Source: Mesaphorura yosii (Eukaryota; Arthropoda; Collembola; Poduromorpha; Tullbergiidae). Taken from it: DNA of 64,000 nt. Shown one piece after another: positions 47,547 to 60,300 of the stretch (position 1 is its first letter; each line of letters opens with the position of its first letter). A model generated the notes under the pieces. It saw only the letters and a program-made list of their open reading frames with translations. It ran no database searches and was not told where the DNA came from. The DNA is taken from positions 62,001-126,000 of the forward strand of contig WIXG01000165.1 in the NCBI GenBank assembly GCA_009869945.1. The letters run 5' to 3'. The position numbers and the translations under genes were made by a program.

Positions 47547-50115
47547 ATGGACAAGAAGATGCCCCATCGGATGGTGAATGAATCACCGTTAGTCAATCCC
47601 TTAGCTGTAATACTGGTGAAGAATGGCAGTAAGGGCGACCGCCTGTTATTCCGATATCCGTTCAAGAAAGCTCAAATAATTCCGGATCCTTCGCCTTCTC
47701 CAAGATACAATCAAACCCCAAGTCTGAGATTTTACGATAGTGACTTCAAAACCCCTGCATCGGCTTTCCTTCAACCCTCCTCCGCTTACCCCCAGAAGTC
47801 TTCGTTATTGATATCGAAGTACCCAAACACTGGCTCAAGCCTTGGTCTCAAATCACCGCTGGCAAAGTCAAGCCCTATTTCATTTGGAAACTTGAAGAAT
47901 CCTCAAGCTGTGCCAACGCCAGTTTCATCAGTGAAAAGTGTAAGAATTGCGGAGGACGAAAAGGATAATTCAGTCGGTGATAATAATAACAAGATCAACA
48001 TTAGTCCTGTCAGCAATGTGGGTTCGCCGGTTTCAATCATTTCGACAACTGCAGCAGCAGGGAACAAATTAACCCCGAATATTCCATCAGTTACCCCAAT
48101 ATCTACGCATTTGCTTTCAAGCACCAAGCAAAGTCGAATAGCGTGGTCAGAAGAGTCAACGAGAATTGGTCTTGGCAATGATATCCTCACTGATCTCAGC
48201 GATAAGGACCTATCCAATCTACTTGCCGTTACACCAGAACTGACGGAGAAGAAATTCGAACTGAAAATTAACGAAGTGAGATTTGTTGGTCACCCAACTC
48301 TCATGCAACACCCAAACATGAAGGAGTTTTATTCTTCGACGGTGAAGCAGCAGAGCACCACCATCAAATTATTTCACATAGTCTTTTGTGTTCAGGCAAT
48401 GGCAAGTCATTCTATTGTGAAATGCTTCTACGATTTGAGCAAACGGCTTGGTATTGCACTTCGGCATGAAGAATATCGCTGTAATTATTTGAGTGGTGAA
48501 ATTGGAAAGATCGTCGCTATGCTGGATGATGCGTCACACCATCAAGAGAGTGACTTGGGGATTGGAAGCGGGGTTGATCACGATAACATAATGGAAGATA
48601 ATTATTTTACGCACTTGGCGGCAAAGATTTTAGAGCAAAGTAGCTTAGCCCAGCTTCTGAAGCAAGTTTACGATGACGTTTGTCAAACTGGATTTGTAAA
48701 ATTGAAAATTAATCATTGGGTGCAAGTCAGCTTCTGTCTTCCGCAGAAGATTCACGTTCTTCCGTAAGTTAGCTGCTTTACTTTGTGTTTCGTGTATAGA
48801 AAATCTTACCGTCACTAATTCAAATATTCTAATTTCAGTTATCGCAACCCTCCGCCAATCGTAGAACCTGAGAATATTCACAAATGTTTGGAAGCCATTC
48901 GTCCTTACCACGCCTTACTTTTACTGGTTGACCGAGAGGAGCTGGTTGGAAGTTTCGAAAACGACGCCGCCTCAACCATCCCCAGGCTGCTTCAAGTGTA
49001 CTCCCCACTTAAGAGCCTACAGATAATTGCGGCGGACGCCGATTTGACATTGGGACACGTCGTTGAAATTGCTTCGCATTTGGTGTACTGGTCGATGGCG
49101 ACAATCATTTATCCAATTTGTGAAACGAACGTGTACGTCGTGGCGCCCGATGCGCCAATCTCTTCTGAATTGACTGAAATGGACGACGCGTTCCTGGACA
49201 GATTTCCAGGGCTTTCATTGTCACAAACGTTGAGTGATTTTTCAGTGCCTTCGCAGCTTGGAGAATTGATAAATCCTGTCTTAGGTAGATGAAAAGGCAA
49301 AAGAGAGTGTTAGATGTCAGATTCCGTTTGTTAATCACCCTGTCTCGGTTTCTCTTTCAGGTGGATCGTACGTTCAATCCCAAGTTGTGCAACTAGTCTG
49401 CTGGCTTTTGCAACACCATTTACTGATCCAACTGCATACTTACGTGTACATGGCCACGTACTTGGACAGTGCCATGAATTTAGAGTCTGGAAACGGCAAC
49501 AACAGCGGACAGTTTCTGCTAGACGGCAATTTAAGTATTTGTCCACCGTACTTTGAGCCAGAGGAGGATGAGATTACTGTGAGTGACTCATACTCTGAAA
49601 CAACCGGTGATGACATCGGATTGAGCCCGATTCCACCATCGCATCAAAGCCAAAGTTCAACCTTGTCAGCGTCTGAGAAATCAGAATCAAGCACGATAAC
49701 TTTGGTGGGCAGTCATCACACAACAAGCAACGAAGGAGACGACGTTGTGGACGGAATGCCTTTGAAGCGCAATCTTTCCTTGCCTCTGGACACGGAAACG
49801 GATGGCATTGGCATGGATAACGGCCTCGCACTCGTGCCAATGGAAAAGCTGAAGGGGACATTAGACGAATTGGCCGATCCGGTCCGGCGTGCTCTTTCTC
49901 TTGTGAAACAGCCGATCTCCATCCACGACATTAAAGTTTTCTCCAGGATATCAAAGTACTTCAATGGCGAGTACCACCTGGAAGAAATCATGTACATGGA
50001 GAATATGAGAAGGTCACAAGTGCTGCTCATCCTCGACAAATTCCGCGACGTGCTGATAACCGTCGAGAAAGAAGACGCCGACATCAATTTTTTCAAGACT
50101 ACTGCTTTGAGTTAA
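47547..50115 (+). CDS. NPRL3: NPRL3, GATOR1 complex subunit
   Basis: Three exons, 47547-48763, 48839-49284 and 49361-50115, join in phase and give 805 residues. The N-terminal longin-type core has NPLAVILVKNGSKGDRLLFR. After a long Ser/Pro/Asn-rich insert (about residues 45-205), the family block KKFELKINEVRFVGHPTLMQ resumes, followed by the helical region with SHSIVKCFYDLSKRLGIALR. The C-terminal winged-helix part includes EYHLEEIMYMENMRRSQVLL. NPRL3 pairs with NPRL2 and DEPDC5 at the lysosome to inhibit Rag GTPases, and so mTORC1, when amino acids are low. Vertebrate NPRL3 is about 570 residues. The excess here is the N-terminal insert and an acidic/serine-rich linker before the last domain. 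Confidence 0.9.
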
Positions 50116-51164
50116 AGTTAGGTTATAATTTTTATGACAAATTATGTGATCACGCAATGAAACCGTTGTGATAATTCCGAGAAATCTGGGTCCGGCCTGG
50201 GCTCACCAGTAACGTCTACTCACCATTCGTAATGTCTCCTGTCCTGAATAATTTACTTTTGACTTTCGAATTGCATGAATTGACGTTTCTTTTCCGTCCC
50301 AATTCACCAATTTCAAACTTTCGCAATTGTAATACAATACGCAATTTACATATCCTGGTTATTGGTTATCTGCCCTGCCCTGTGCTTGTATCAATTTCGC
50401 TATTATTGACATTTACGCACTGTATTTATTTAGCATCATGACATTAGCATTATCCATGGGCCATGAAGCATCTGTCGAGCCAGTCGACCAATGTTGGTTT
50501 TATCTAGACACGTACGAAGCACGAGAAGACAGACGAGACGAGTATCTAATTTTCAGACTAAATCGAGACGGTGAAATGAGACGCAAATAAAATTGCGAAG
50601 TGTGAAGTACAAAGTACCGTCCAACGATTGTGCGAATTGCGATTCAGTCTAACCTTGTCACTTGTTACCTTGCATACTTGGCATTATTGTTTGCGTCTGT
50701 GTTTAGTTTAGCTTCAGTGCAGTGCGGCTGCGATTGTGGTCAAGATCCTGAAACCTCTACCAGCGTTGGCAGTGGCATGCTGGCATTTTTTGTGTGGATT
50801 CTGGAATGACACACGAACGCGAGGCCGATTGAGAAAATTGAGAATCAGTACAAGGAAATTTTGCATTAATTGAAGACGATAATTGCCAGTTCAGTTCAGT
50901 TCAGTTCACAAGACGCAGTTGCAGTAGTTAGTCGCTGTAACTGACAGAATCACAACATTAGCACGTGAACGTAGATGAAAGCGTGTGTTGAAAGTGAATC
51001 TCGAAGTTTGAATTACTGCGCAGCATAGGCTAGTTGGATTTGATTCGAAGAACGACAACGCAATTCGCAATCACGATTGCGTGCGAGCTGGCGTTAGCTT
51101 TGCCATTTGCACAATGCAGCTTAATTGAATTCTGCCTAATTCCTGATTAATACCTCGAATTAAA
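50116..51164. other. Spacer between NPRL3 and the UPF0415 gene
   Basis: Non-coding. It contains a short direct repeat CAGTTCAGTTCAGTTCA near 50888. No promoter element is identified. Confidence 0.4.
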
Positions 51165-52625
51165 ATGTCTGACCAAAATAGCAGCATTAGTAAAGTTAAC
51201 CCGCTCGATCCAGTTCCGGTCCAACTGCGGAAGGTAGACGGAATCGAAAAGCTCCGGCGCCTAATCACAAAGGAAATGACCAGTGAAACTTCAGACGAAA
51301 AGTGCAGCAATCTACCTCATTTGCTATCAATTGTGACGTGTATCCTGAACAATAACAGTGCGGTGCCACCGTCAGCGGTCCTGCGACCTTTCAGTTACAC
51401 GCATGGCAAGGCTAAGCGATTCATTGTCGACATCGTATCCTCAGATGGGACGGAGTGGTGCAAAGTATCGGCAAGAAATCCCAAGTCCCTGACACTGCTG
51501 GCGTGTGGAGGAGGTGGATTCGGACAAAGATCGATTCTGGACCATGCTGTGGACTACATACAGTGTGCTAAGCAGAATCCATGCTTCTTCAGACCGCCCA
51601 GCGTGAGTAATTTCAATAATTCGACAATTACTCTTCAAATAATTAATGCATTCTTGGGTTTCACAGATCAAATTCATCTTTACAAGTGGGATTAGCGCCT
51701 CGCTGGCAAATCAACTCATCTCAATGGGTTTATCGGTCGAGGGTAAAGTTATTCAAGACTCTGAGCTCCGCGTCCATTCAAGAATCAAGACATACGAAGA
51801 CTATGCGAAGAACCAATCACAATCTCCAGAAGACGAATCAAATTCCAGTTCCAGTCAAGATGAAGAGTCTGTACTGATTCTCCGAAATCCTAGTTTAGAA
51901 AATGTCACAAGATTAAATTTGGATATCACGGCGCTACTTGCGTACGTATCGAATTTAACGAATGGGCATGTCAACGTGGAGTTTACCAAGCCGGTCTTGA
52001 AGCAGCAGCTTGAAATGGAGAAGAAACACCCACAAAAGCCAATTTTAGGTTAAAAAAAAATCGCATAAGATGGTAGTTGCTTGCAGTAATTTCGTAGTTT
52101 TACATTCATTTGCTGTCCCGTTCTAGATCACATATTCCATGGTCGTGAATTGTGGTGCTGCCAGACAGCAATGCGTGAATTTCAATCAATACTCTCAACA
52201 GTTGGTGGTCAGGCGGAGCAATACCGTGCTATTGAGTTCCTGAAGCGAATTAAAGTCGTTCCTGATCGCATGTCTGAACGATCGAAGTCTCTGGATATTA
52301 TTGGCAATGTTAAACTCAGGTCCCTGACAATATTTGGTTCCGGTGACTACTACGAAGCGGTGACGGTCACAGCAAATACAGGGTTTGTGAGATCCGCAAA
52401 AACTCAGGTACAGAATTGCATAATTCTAATTGTTCTCATTCATCGTCAATGTCGATACTCTTAACGCAACTTGAGTAACTTCACTTTACTGCTGTATTTA
52501 CTTCACAGGGAGTTGATTTTCCTGTTTTCATACACGAATCACGAGCTTTAACAGAAGGCAAGGAGAAAGACATCATTCTGGACTTAAGCAGCTTGAATAA
52601 TATCAACATGAACACTTCAATGTAA
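51165..52625 (+). CDS. UPF0415 / C7orf25 homologue (DUF1308)
   Basis: Four exons, 51165-51602, 51667-52048, 52127-52407 and 52509-52625, join in phase and give 405 residues. The family is recognised from several blocks. They include FIVDIVSSDGTEWCKVSARN followed by PKSLTL, and the ISMGLSVEGKVI region. The conserved LNLDITALLAYVSNLTNGHV is also present, as is FQSILSTVGGQAEQYRAIEF. Proteins of this family are conserved in animals and have no settled biochemical function; I do not assign one. Introns are short (64-101 bases). The donor of intron 2, G|GTTAAA, is weak, but the phase and the downstream family match support it. The stop lies 173 bases from the stop of the convergent TTC12-like gene. 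Confidence 0.85.
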
Positions 52626-52797
52626 ATTACCCGATTACCCCAAGACTGAAGAAGCTATTTTCTCCAACTTCAGTGGCAGTCACAAGCCAAGACCAAGGTC
52701 TGTGTCAGCCTGTGATAGGAATTCGTTTAGTCGGATTCGGAAGTCTGATGTTTGCTTGTACTTGTGCTAAACGGATGGTTATCTCTAGGATCCGTTG

Positions 52798-53921
52798 CTA
52801 AATTTCATGACGAGCAGCTCTCCTCCAGACTTCATCCCCGTCAACGCCAGCCGGACCAAAACTCTTCTTGTCGTCGTCGACTGATTTAATACTGGACTTT
52901 CTGGGCCGCATTTCAACATCCAGAAACCTCATTTCAAACAATTCCTTTTGATACTCTGTTAACAAATCCGTCATAGTCATAGTTGATTCATTATTATTTT
53001 GCTGGTGCTGGTGCTGATTGCTAATCAAATCAAGTCAATAAACTACACGAGTTTTATAATCGAATTTACCATCTATCATCTTGACATTGCTTGGAAACTT
53101 CTGTCTTGTTTCGTCCAACCACTCGCGGCATTTTTCAGGCTCTTCCTTCAAAAAGTACGCTTTCGCCTTGAGGAGATGAGCTTTCATGCTTCCTTCGGCT
53201 AAATAAATTGCAGAGTCGCAGTCCTCAATGGCCTTGGAGTAGATTCCGATACGCAGGTACGTCAGGGCCCGATTGTTGTACAGGCAGGGGCTGTATTTGA
53301 TTAAGCCGATCGCCTGTGGACATTGATTATTAAATGAAATGATCGAGGGAAATCAGCAGTCCATTCAGTGGCTGCATTGTAAGAGTTTACGTTTACCTTG
53401 TTATAATTATCCAAAGCTTCGGCCCAGTTCTGCTTCCTGAAAGCCACATTTCCAGCCTTTCGAAACTCATCAGATCGTTCCTTTCTTTCTTTCCGGTCGC
53501 GCGCACGCTCATTCGCATCCTTCTCAACCATTTTCATAAACGCAGCCTGACTCATATCGCCTTGTTCTTCGCTGGCTGCCTTCGCATTATTGATGACTGT
53601 GCGATTGGACGTGATCTTATACGCGGCGGAAGAGCAATCACGACCATCGTCCACGTCCACCATTTTTCCATGATTTCCATCCTCTTTGTTTTGGATGAGG
53701 AGATCTGCTTTCATCATCGCCTTCACCTGCACCTTGCTGTCGTTTGAGGCCAGGCCATGTATAATTTCACTGATCTCGTCAACTTGAAACAAGAAATTGT
53801 CGAGTTCAGGATTCGGTTCCATTACGCTGGGATTACAGGGTCCAACACTTGAAGCAAGGTCATTCGCACTCAATTGGCGTTCGGACGAGCAGCTCTCGGT
53901 ACTTGCATTGGTAGTTGACAT
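52798..53921 (-). CDS. TTC12-like tetratricopeptide protein
   Basis: Three exons, 53921-53397, 53313-53070 and 52955-52798, join in phase and give 308 residues. The N-terminal part has the TTC12 signature FLFQVDEISEIIHGLASNDS and MVEKDANERARDRKERKE. TPR units follow (SDEFRKAGNVAFRKQNWAEA, SPCLYNNRALTYLRIGIYSK, SMKAHLLKAKAYFLKEEPEK). TTC12 acts in the cytoplasm in preassembly of axonemal dynein arms. The protein here is shorter than vertebrate TTC12 (about 700 residues) and lacks its armadillo-like C-terminal half. The ATG at 53921 is preferred over one at 54002 because a TATA box at 54025-54032 places the transcription start near 54000. The last intron uses the acceptor AACAG at 52956, which keeps frame. 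Confidence 0.8.
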
Positions 53922-54024
53922 TTTAATGGTTGAATTTCTTGTGAAAATTGCACAGGAGCTACTCCAGATTTGCGTGAACACGACCAGGAACCACCGCGAC
54001 ACGACGCACTTGACTTTTGACTAC

Positions 54025-54032
54025 TATTTATA
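54025..54032 (-). promoter_or_regulatory. TATA box of the TTC12-like gene
   Basis: TATAAATA on the minus strand, about 104 bases upstream of the chosen ATG. Transcription should start about 30 bases downstream, near 54000. Confidence 0.5.
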
Positions 54033-57000
54033 GCAATTTAATTGCACGACCAATCACTAGTCAACTGTCGATATCAGTTCTCTTGCTGATCACATTGCAA
54101 AAGAATTTCAGGATGGCAGACTTAATTTTAGCAAGCCTCAGGAGTGAATTTCACGGCGCATTAGGAAAATACACAAAAATTAATTAATTTAGTTGGAGCT
54201 CGACATTATTGATTTATTTGTTTACTAGCTGCTTAGAATCGGAATCACGAGAAGCCTGTCTCATGGCCAATTTCAACGTTACAAACAAGTTTACATTTAT
54301 ACATACAAAGAAAATAAAGCAAACCACTGTGCAGGTGTCTGGGTATTGGGAAGATTGTGATCTCCATTACACTCCAACTCGGTGGAAATCAGGAGTTTAC
54401 ACCCAATTGCCTAGAATTGTGCGTCAATAAAGTGTAACGATGCAATTAAATTCCTGCCAGGCGAATTTGACCTTGGCGTTGGACTTTTAAGTTCATTCAT
54501 TCCAAAATTGCGTACGTTTCGTTATTCACTGCGACACGTTTACTACAATTTCGAATCCGGTCTCCGAGACCTCGTCCGCACAGGAAATTCGACAAATTAC
54601 TGCTTTTCGCTTTGGGCATTCGCATACCCTGCCCTGCCCTGTCCAGTCCAGTTCAGCCCACAATAAAGAAGGATCAAGTACATGAAACGTGATCTACGCA
54701 CGATACACCACGTATTACGTGTAAAAGTGCTCAGAACCGGAAGTGAGGAAGTTATTCTGTCATTCTGTCCAGGCCATTCTTTATTTCCTGCGCGGCACGG
54801 CATAGGACATCAGTACGGCCACGGTTCGGCAAATTTTGTGTCTGCTGCTGCCGGCTTGGTCGATATTCCCGTTCTTGTCTCGTGTTCGCTAGTTCGCCTG
54901 TAATGTAATCGATTCAATTTCGCATCGCAGAAATAATGAGCTCGCTAGAATCACAATTTGCATTATGCTGTCGCTGTCTTGTCTTTCCTTCCCAGCCGTT
55001 TGCCGTGCCGCTCCTGCCTGCCCACCCGCCTGAGGAATGAAATGAATCTCATTTCACATTCCTCCTCGGATAATGTCGTCATTACATAAACATTGGCGTT
55101 TACATTTACATAACATTGCCATTCATTTCAATTAGCTCATCCGCTCCGCGTGCCATGTCATTGTGGAGTATCATTGCAGATTCGTAATTCAGAAGGAATT
55201 CGCCATTCCAATTTCGTCCAACGCCAAGCCAAGCCAAGCTGAGCTCACAGCTCGCAGCTCAATTCAACAGAGTCAACCAACCGACTTATCCTAAAAGTAA
55301 TCTTAAACTCAGCGCTAAAACACCGAAACGACCGCAACCAGAACGGAAACAAGCAACGCCAGATGCTTGCAGTTTAACCACCCAAACCCAAACCCATAAA
55401 ACCCAAATCACAGGCCGGAATTGTCGCCCTGCGTCCTGCTGCTTTATTGCATGGAAATGTGAATATGGCTGAAAAATGCACACAAAAGAAACTAATCACC
55501 GCACAATGCGCGAATACGAAGAAAGGTATGCTAACGCGTGCTTGTGGCCCGTGCCGTGCACGACCAAGACAAGGCAAGGCGGCAGGGAAAATCATGATGT
55601 GAATTCTATTATTAGCCCATTTGTTACATGCGCCACGACAGGCCACGGAGTCACGATAATCGTAATACCGGGGAGAATACACGGACGGAGATGGAAAACG
55701 GGAGAGACGAGACCGAGACGCGGGTAGCGAAAACAGGACCGATTCTTTTACATAATGTACGCGTACACAGAAATCCCGAGATGCTGTTCCTTGCTTGCTC
55801 AGATGCTTTCTCAGATGAGATCATGCAATATTTATGCCTGCCTGCCTGCCCGCTTTCTGCTTGCTACATCGACGAGACGACACGGTATACGGGGAATCGG
55901 TTTTCGGAGATTCGGAGGCTGTGTACCGTGCTCTGCTCTGTTTTTGACTTGCTGGCTGTGCTGCGGCCCGTGCCCGACTCTTTGAGTAAACATCAACATT
56001 CCCGTGCCCGTGCGGTACCGTGCTTTTAGTAAAGATTTTCGGTCGGTGCAGTAGAAGCAGCAGTAGCAGAAGGCTTCCTTCGGCTTTTTTGTACTTAATT
56101 CTTTAATTTATTTTAATAATTTGACGACTCATCATTCGTCATCGCACTCGCACTCGTTTAATTACGTAGCAGCCAGGAAACCAATGACAGGACCTTAGAT
56201 TTAAGTTGCGTGCTCATTTTCTACGTAATCTTGGATACTCCGAATTTCTTGGATGGGGCTTCTTTTCTACCTGTAAACTTTTGTACGGACAGACGGACTC
56301 CTGCCCACATCGCATCGGTTGCGGCTTGCGGTCTGAGAGCTTTTGTGTACCGAACTTGACGAATCCTCGGATATTTGCGTAAGTTAAGAATCAAGATAAG
56401 CTAATGCCATACGTAGTGAAGATTAACTTATCACCTTTGTACGCGATATTCCATTTTTAAATCATCTGATTACGCATTGAAAATGGGCGCTTACGTGTTG
56501 ACGTATGAATTCGCAATGCCTTTGACGAAATCGGCCATAACACGAAGTCTGGCGACTCTGGGCCTAGGCATTCGCAATTTTGCACATTATTCAGAAATCG
56601 AACCCTTTGATCGTGATTTTGCATTAAGAAGCAACCTTGACCTGAAATGAAATGCATCGAATAACGTAGCTCGCAGTCTTTTAAAGGCTAAATTCCTAAA
56701 CCGGCGTGACGCAAGAAGCCAAAATCTCATTCGACTAGCGACACGTTTGAAAATACGACTACACGAAATCTAATCGGACAAATGACAACTGACACCGAGC
56801 GAAAACACGAGCAAGAAACATAATTGATGACATAATTCGATAATTCATAATCATAATTCATTCCATTGCAAAGGACGACGATTTCATCGATGAATGATTT
56901 ACGAGATACTGGCTACATGCCGTGTTGCTTGTTAGCTTTAAGCATTCCATTGTTATTGCCGACAAAATGCTAAATGATTCTCTGCTATCTTTCTCTATTT

Positions 57001-57356
57001 TTCATGTGCTTGCTGTCGCTGGCTGTTGTAACTACACTGCTGCTGCTGCTACGTTCTCAACTGTCAACGTAAACTGACGTATTCACGAACTCCTCTGCCG
57101 CTGGGCTGGCTCGCTGACTTGCTCGCTTGCTGCCCTGCTTAATATACTTAACACTGCACTTTGCTAAACTCAAACTGGGTCCATGTCCATGCTGCTCCGT
57201 GTTTACCTGTGAAAATGATAAAAAGCAGGTGGGGAAAGAAGACTCAACTCGACTCGACTACTTTGTAGTCGTGTAGTTAGCATTAACATTGTTATCCTCT
57301 TTATTACTATCACTATCACTATTCCCGCTACACTGCACTGAACTGAGAACAGCACG
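54033..57356. other. Spacer between the divergent TTC12-like and filamin genes
   Basis: About 3.3 kb with no supported exon. Several short frames on both strands carry biased composition only. It must hold the filamin promoter and 5' UTR; no specific element is placed. Confidence 0.4.
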
Positions 57357-60300
57357 ATGGAGGGTGGTACTGCCAATGCTAATGCGAATGCAAACGCAAA
57401 CGCAAACGTAAACGCAAATGCTAATAGTAGTCCCAGCCGTAGAAACTGTAGTACTAGTAATGATCAACATCTTCAGCAACATCACCGTGAGCACCGTGCA
57501 TCTGTATCGGCAACCAGTAATGGAGAAGAGTCGGCGAGTCGCACAAGTGCAAGTACGCCGGCTACCGCGAGAACCGTCACAGGCACCTTATCAGGAGCCG
57601 GAGCCCCGCATATCGTGAATGTTGATAGCAGTGGCAAGAGTACGAGCAGCACAAGCAGTGAACCACAGTACTCGTCCAGTGCCAGTGGCTCGGTGATTGT
57701 GTCAGTGAACCAGCAGCAGCCGTACCCCGGCAGCAGCAGTGGCAGTGGCCAACAGGGTTCGGGAGCGGGCCAGCAGTATCCGGCGGGTCAGATCCAGTAT
57801 CAGTATCAGAACAGCACCGACCAGGACGAAGACCAGGAGCAGTTGGACGAGGAGGACGATATGGAGGCCGAGCGGGACCTCGCCGACGACGCGCCATGGA
57901 AGAAGATCCAGCAAAATACGTTCACCCGCTGGATGAACGAGCACCTGAAGGTACGTTTATTGCAATAGTGATGATATTAAATAACACATAAAGTTGCCAT
58001 TTATAGACGGTGGGCAAATCAATCAATTCATTTGAGACTGACTTATCCGATGGGCTCGCGCTCGTCACACTCATCGAAGTGCTCTCCGGCAAACAGTTGC
58101 CGAAGCACAACAAGAAACCCACCTTCCGGTCGCAGAAACTGGAGAATGTGAGCGTGGCGCTCAAGTTTCTGGAGAAGGACGAGGGCATTCGAATCGTGAA
58201 TATCGGTAAGACACGCAGTAAAGCAAAGCAGCAAAATCAGTCGACATAATTAATCAACCGTGCAATCGCGGCGGTGGCGTAATAAATGTCATTTTGACGT
58301 ATTCCCTTTTAAGGGCACGAAAACGCAAACTCAAAGCAAAAGTCAAATCAGTATTATTCGCATACCAATTCGCAAATCGCATTGCCAAAAGAGAAAGAGG
58401 ATCTCAGCCCTCGATTCAAGTCCTTATATGCAATACTGCAAGCATAAGCAAATGGGCAATTATTGCAATCTCATTAGTTTGACAGTAATATTTATGACAA
58501 TGACCGTAATTAGCGACTTTGCACTTTGCACGCACGCAGATGCGACGGACATTGTCGACTCGAAGCTGAAGCTCATTCTGGGTCTCGTCTGGCATCTCAT
58601 CCTGCACTACTCCATTTCCATGCCCATGTGGGAGGGCGAGGAAGACTACGCACCGCCAAAAGGAACCTCCGACACCGGACCAACTCCAAAACAAAGGTTC
58701 GCACGCAGTTCTTTCGTCATTTCGCCTCGCACTCGCAAATCGCAGTGATTCATTTCAATGCCAATTCCTTTCACGTTCACGCAATTGGCATTTTCTATTC
58801 CATTTCAGCGCAAGTCGCATGCATGAGCCGAGTTCTCGTTTTTATGTCCATAAATAGTTATGATCTCACACTCAAGCTTTCAATTTTCTTTTCGCAAGTG
58901 CAACGGCACGACACGAACGACAGAGCAAGTAGAAGCTGTTTACTATTTACGACTTGCAAACTGCCAAATGCGAAATACCAATTTCGCACTTTTACACTTT
59001 TGCAGCAGTCGTGAATCTTGAGCTTATCGGCTTCTGCATAATTTGAGGCTTCGCTTCTGTGTAATTTGAAGAATGTCTTAAGCTTACGCATAACGCATGG
59101 CTTTTATTACAATCAAAGGACAGGAAGCTTAGAGTTCTATGTAAATCCTTAACTTTAACTTGACACTTACCATGCACATTGTAAAGTAAATGCAGTGTAA
59201 TAAAAAGATTCTAGGCGGAGTAAGAATTATGTCATCGAGGGCATGGACACAAAATCTTTTCCAAGGCTGATGACTAATTAATTTGCTTTTACCGTCAGGT
59301 TACTGCACTGGGTTCAGAACAAGGTGCCTGAGATGCCAATAAACAATTTCACGTCGGACTGGAACGACGGGCGTGCCGTTGGCGCGTTGGTGGACGCAGT
59401 CGCCCCGGGTCTCTGTCCCGACTGGCAAGAATGGAGTCCGAAGAACGCGCTTCAAAATGCACAGGAAGCGATGAACCTCGCGGATGATTGGCTCGACGTC
59501 CGGCAGTTGATTCGACCTGAGGAAATTACCAACCCAAAAATTGATGAATTGTCCATCATGACGTATCTGTCGCAGTACCCGAATGCAAAGGTTAAAGATG
59601 GAGCTCCACTCAGGCCGAAGAAAGGGACGCCTAATCAAAGGTAACCATAATGATTACGACCAAACTTTAGGCACACGTACTAATTCATGATGAAACCAAC
59701 ACATTTCAATCGGCGTACTCATATTTTTCAGAAAATGCAGAGCGTACGGACCCGGGCTCGATAAGGGAATTGTGAATCAGCCCAACAAGTTTACAATCGA
59801 CACAAGAGGCAAGTCAAGCCAGTCAGTTAATTATGTGCATTACACGATTACACCTTCAATTTGGCTAATTTTTGCGAATAAATTGCACAGGTGCTGGAAC
59901 AGGTGGCTTGGGGTTAGCGATTGAGGTAAGCTGGTATCGGTTAAATCGTTAAATCGCTCCACGAGCCCACAATATTAAATATACAATTTTACGCTTCGCA
60001 GGGACCATCCGAAGCCAAAATGACATGCAAAGATAATCTTAACGGATCGTGTACGGGTAAGTTCGAACCGCACCCACCTGAATCAATAGTAATCTTTGTG
60101 GCTGAGGATCAACAAGGCTGTGTTGAATTTTTATGCAGTTGAATACTTGCCGTCCGAAGTAGGAGACTACGATATCAGTATTAAGTTCGCAGATAAGGAT
60201 ATTCCTGGTTCTCCTTTTCGTGTAAGAAACAGCAACAACGCACGCACGCACTCGTTTCGTTTCATGAGACTGGCTCCAAGCTTTTGATGTTCATGATGCT

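Noticed and set aside
53031-53070. Reading the TTC12-like exon 2 straight into the stop near 53035
   Set aside because: A strong donor at ATG|GTAAAT and an in-phase acceptor at 52956 extend the protein with a plausible charged C-terminus.
53922-54002. Earlier ATG (54002) for the TTC12-like gene
   Set aside because: The TATA box at 54025-54032 places the transcript start near 54000, so the 54002 ATG would not be in the mRNA.
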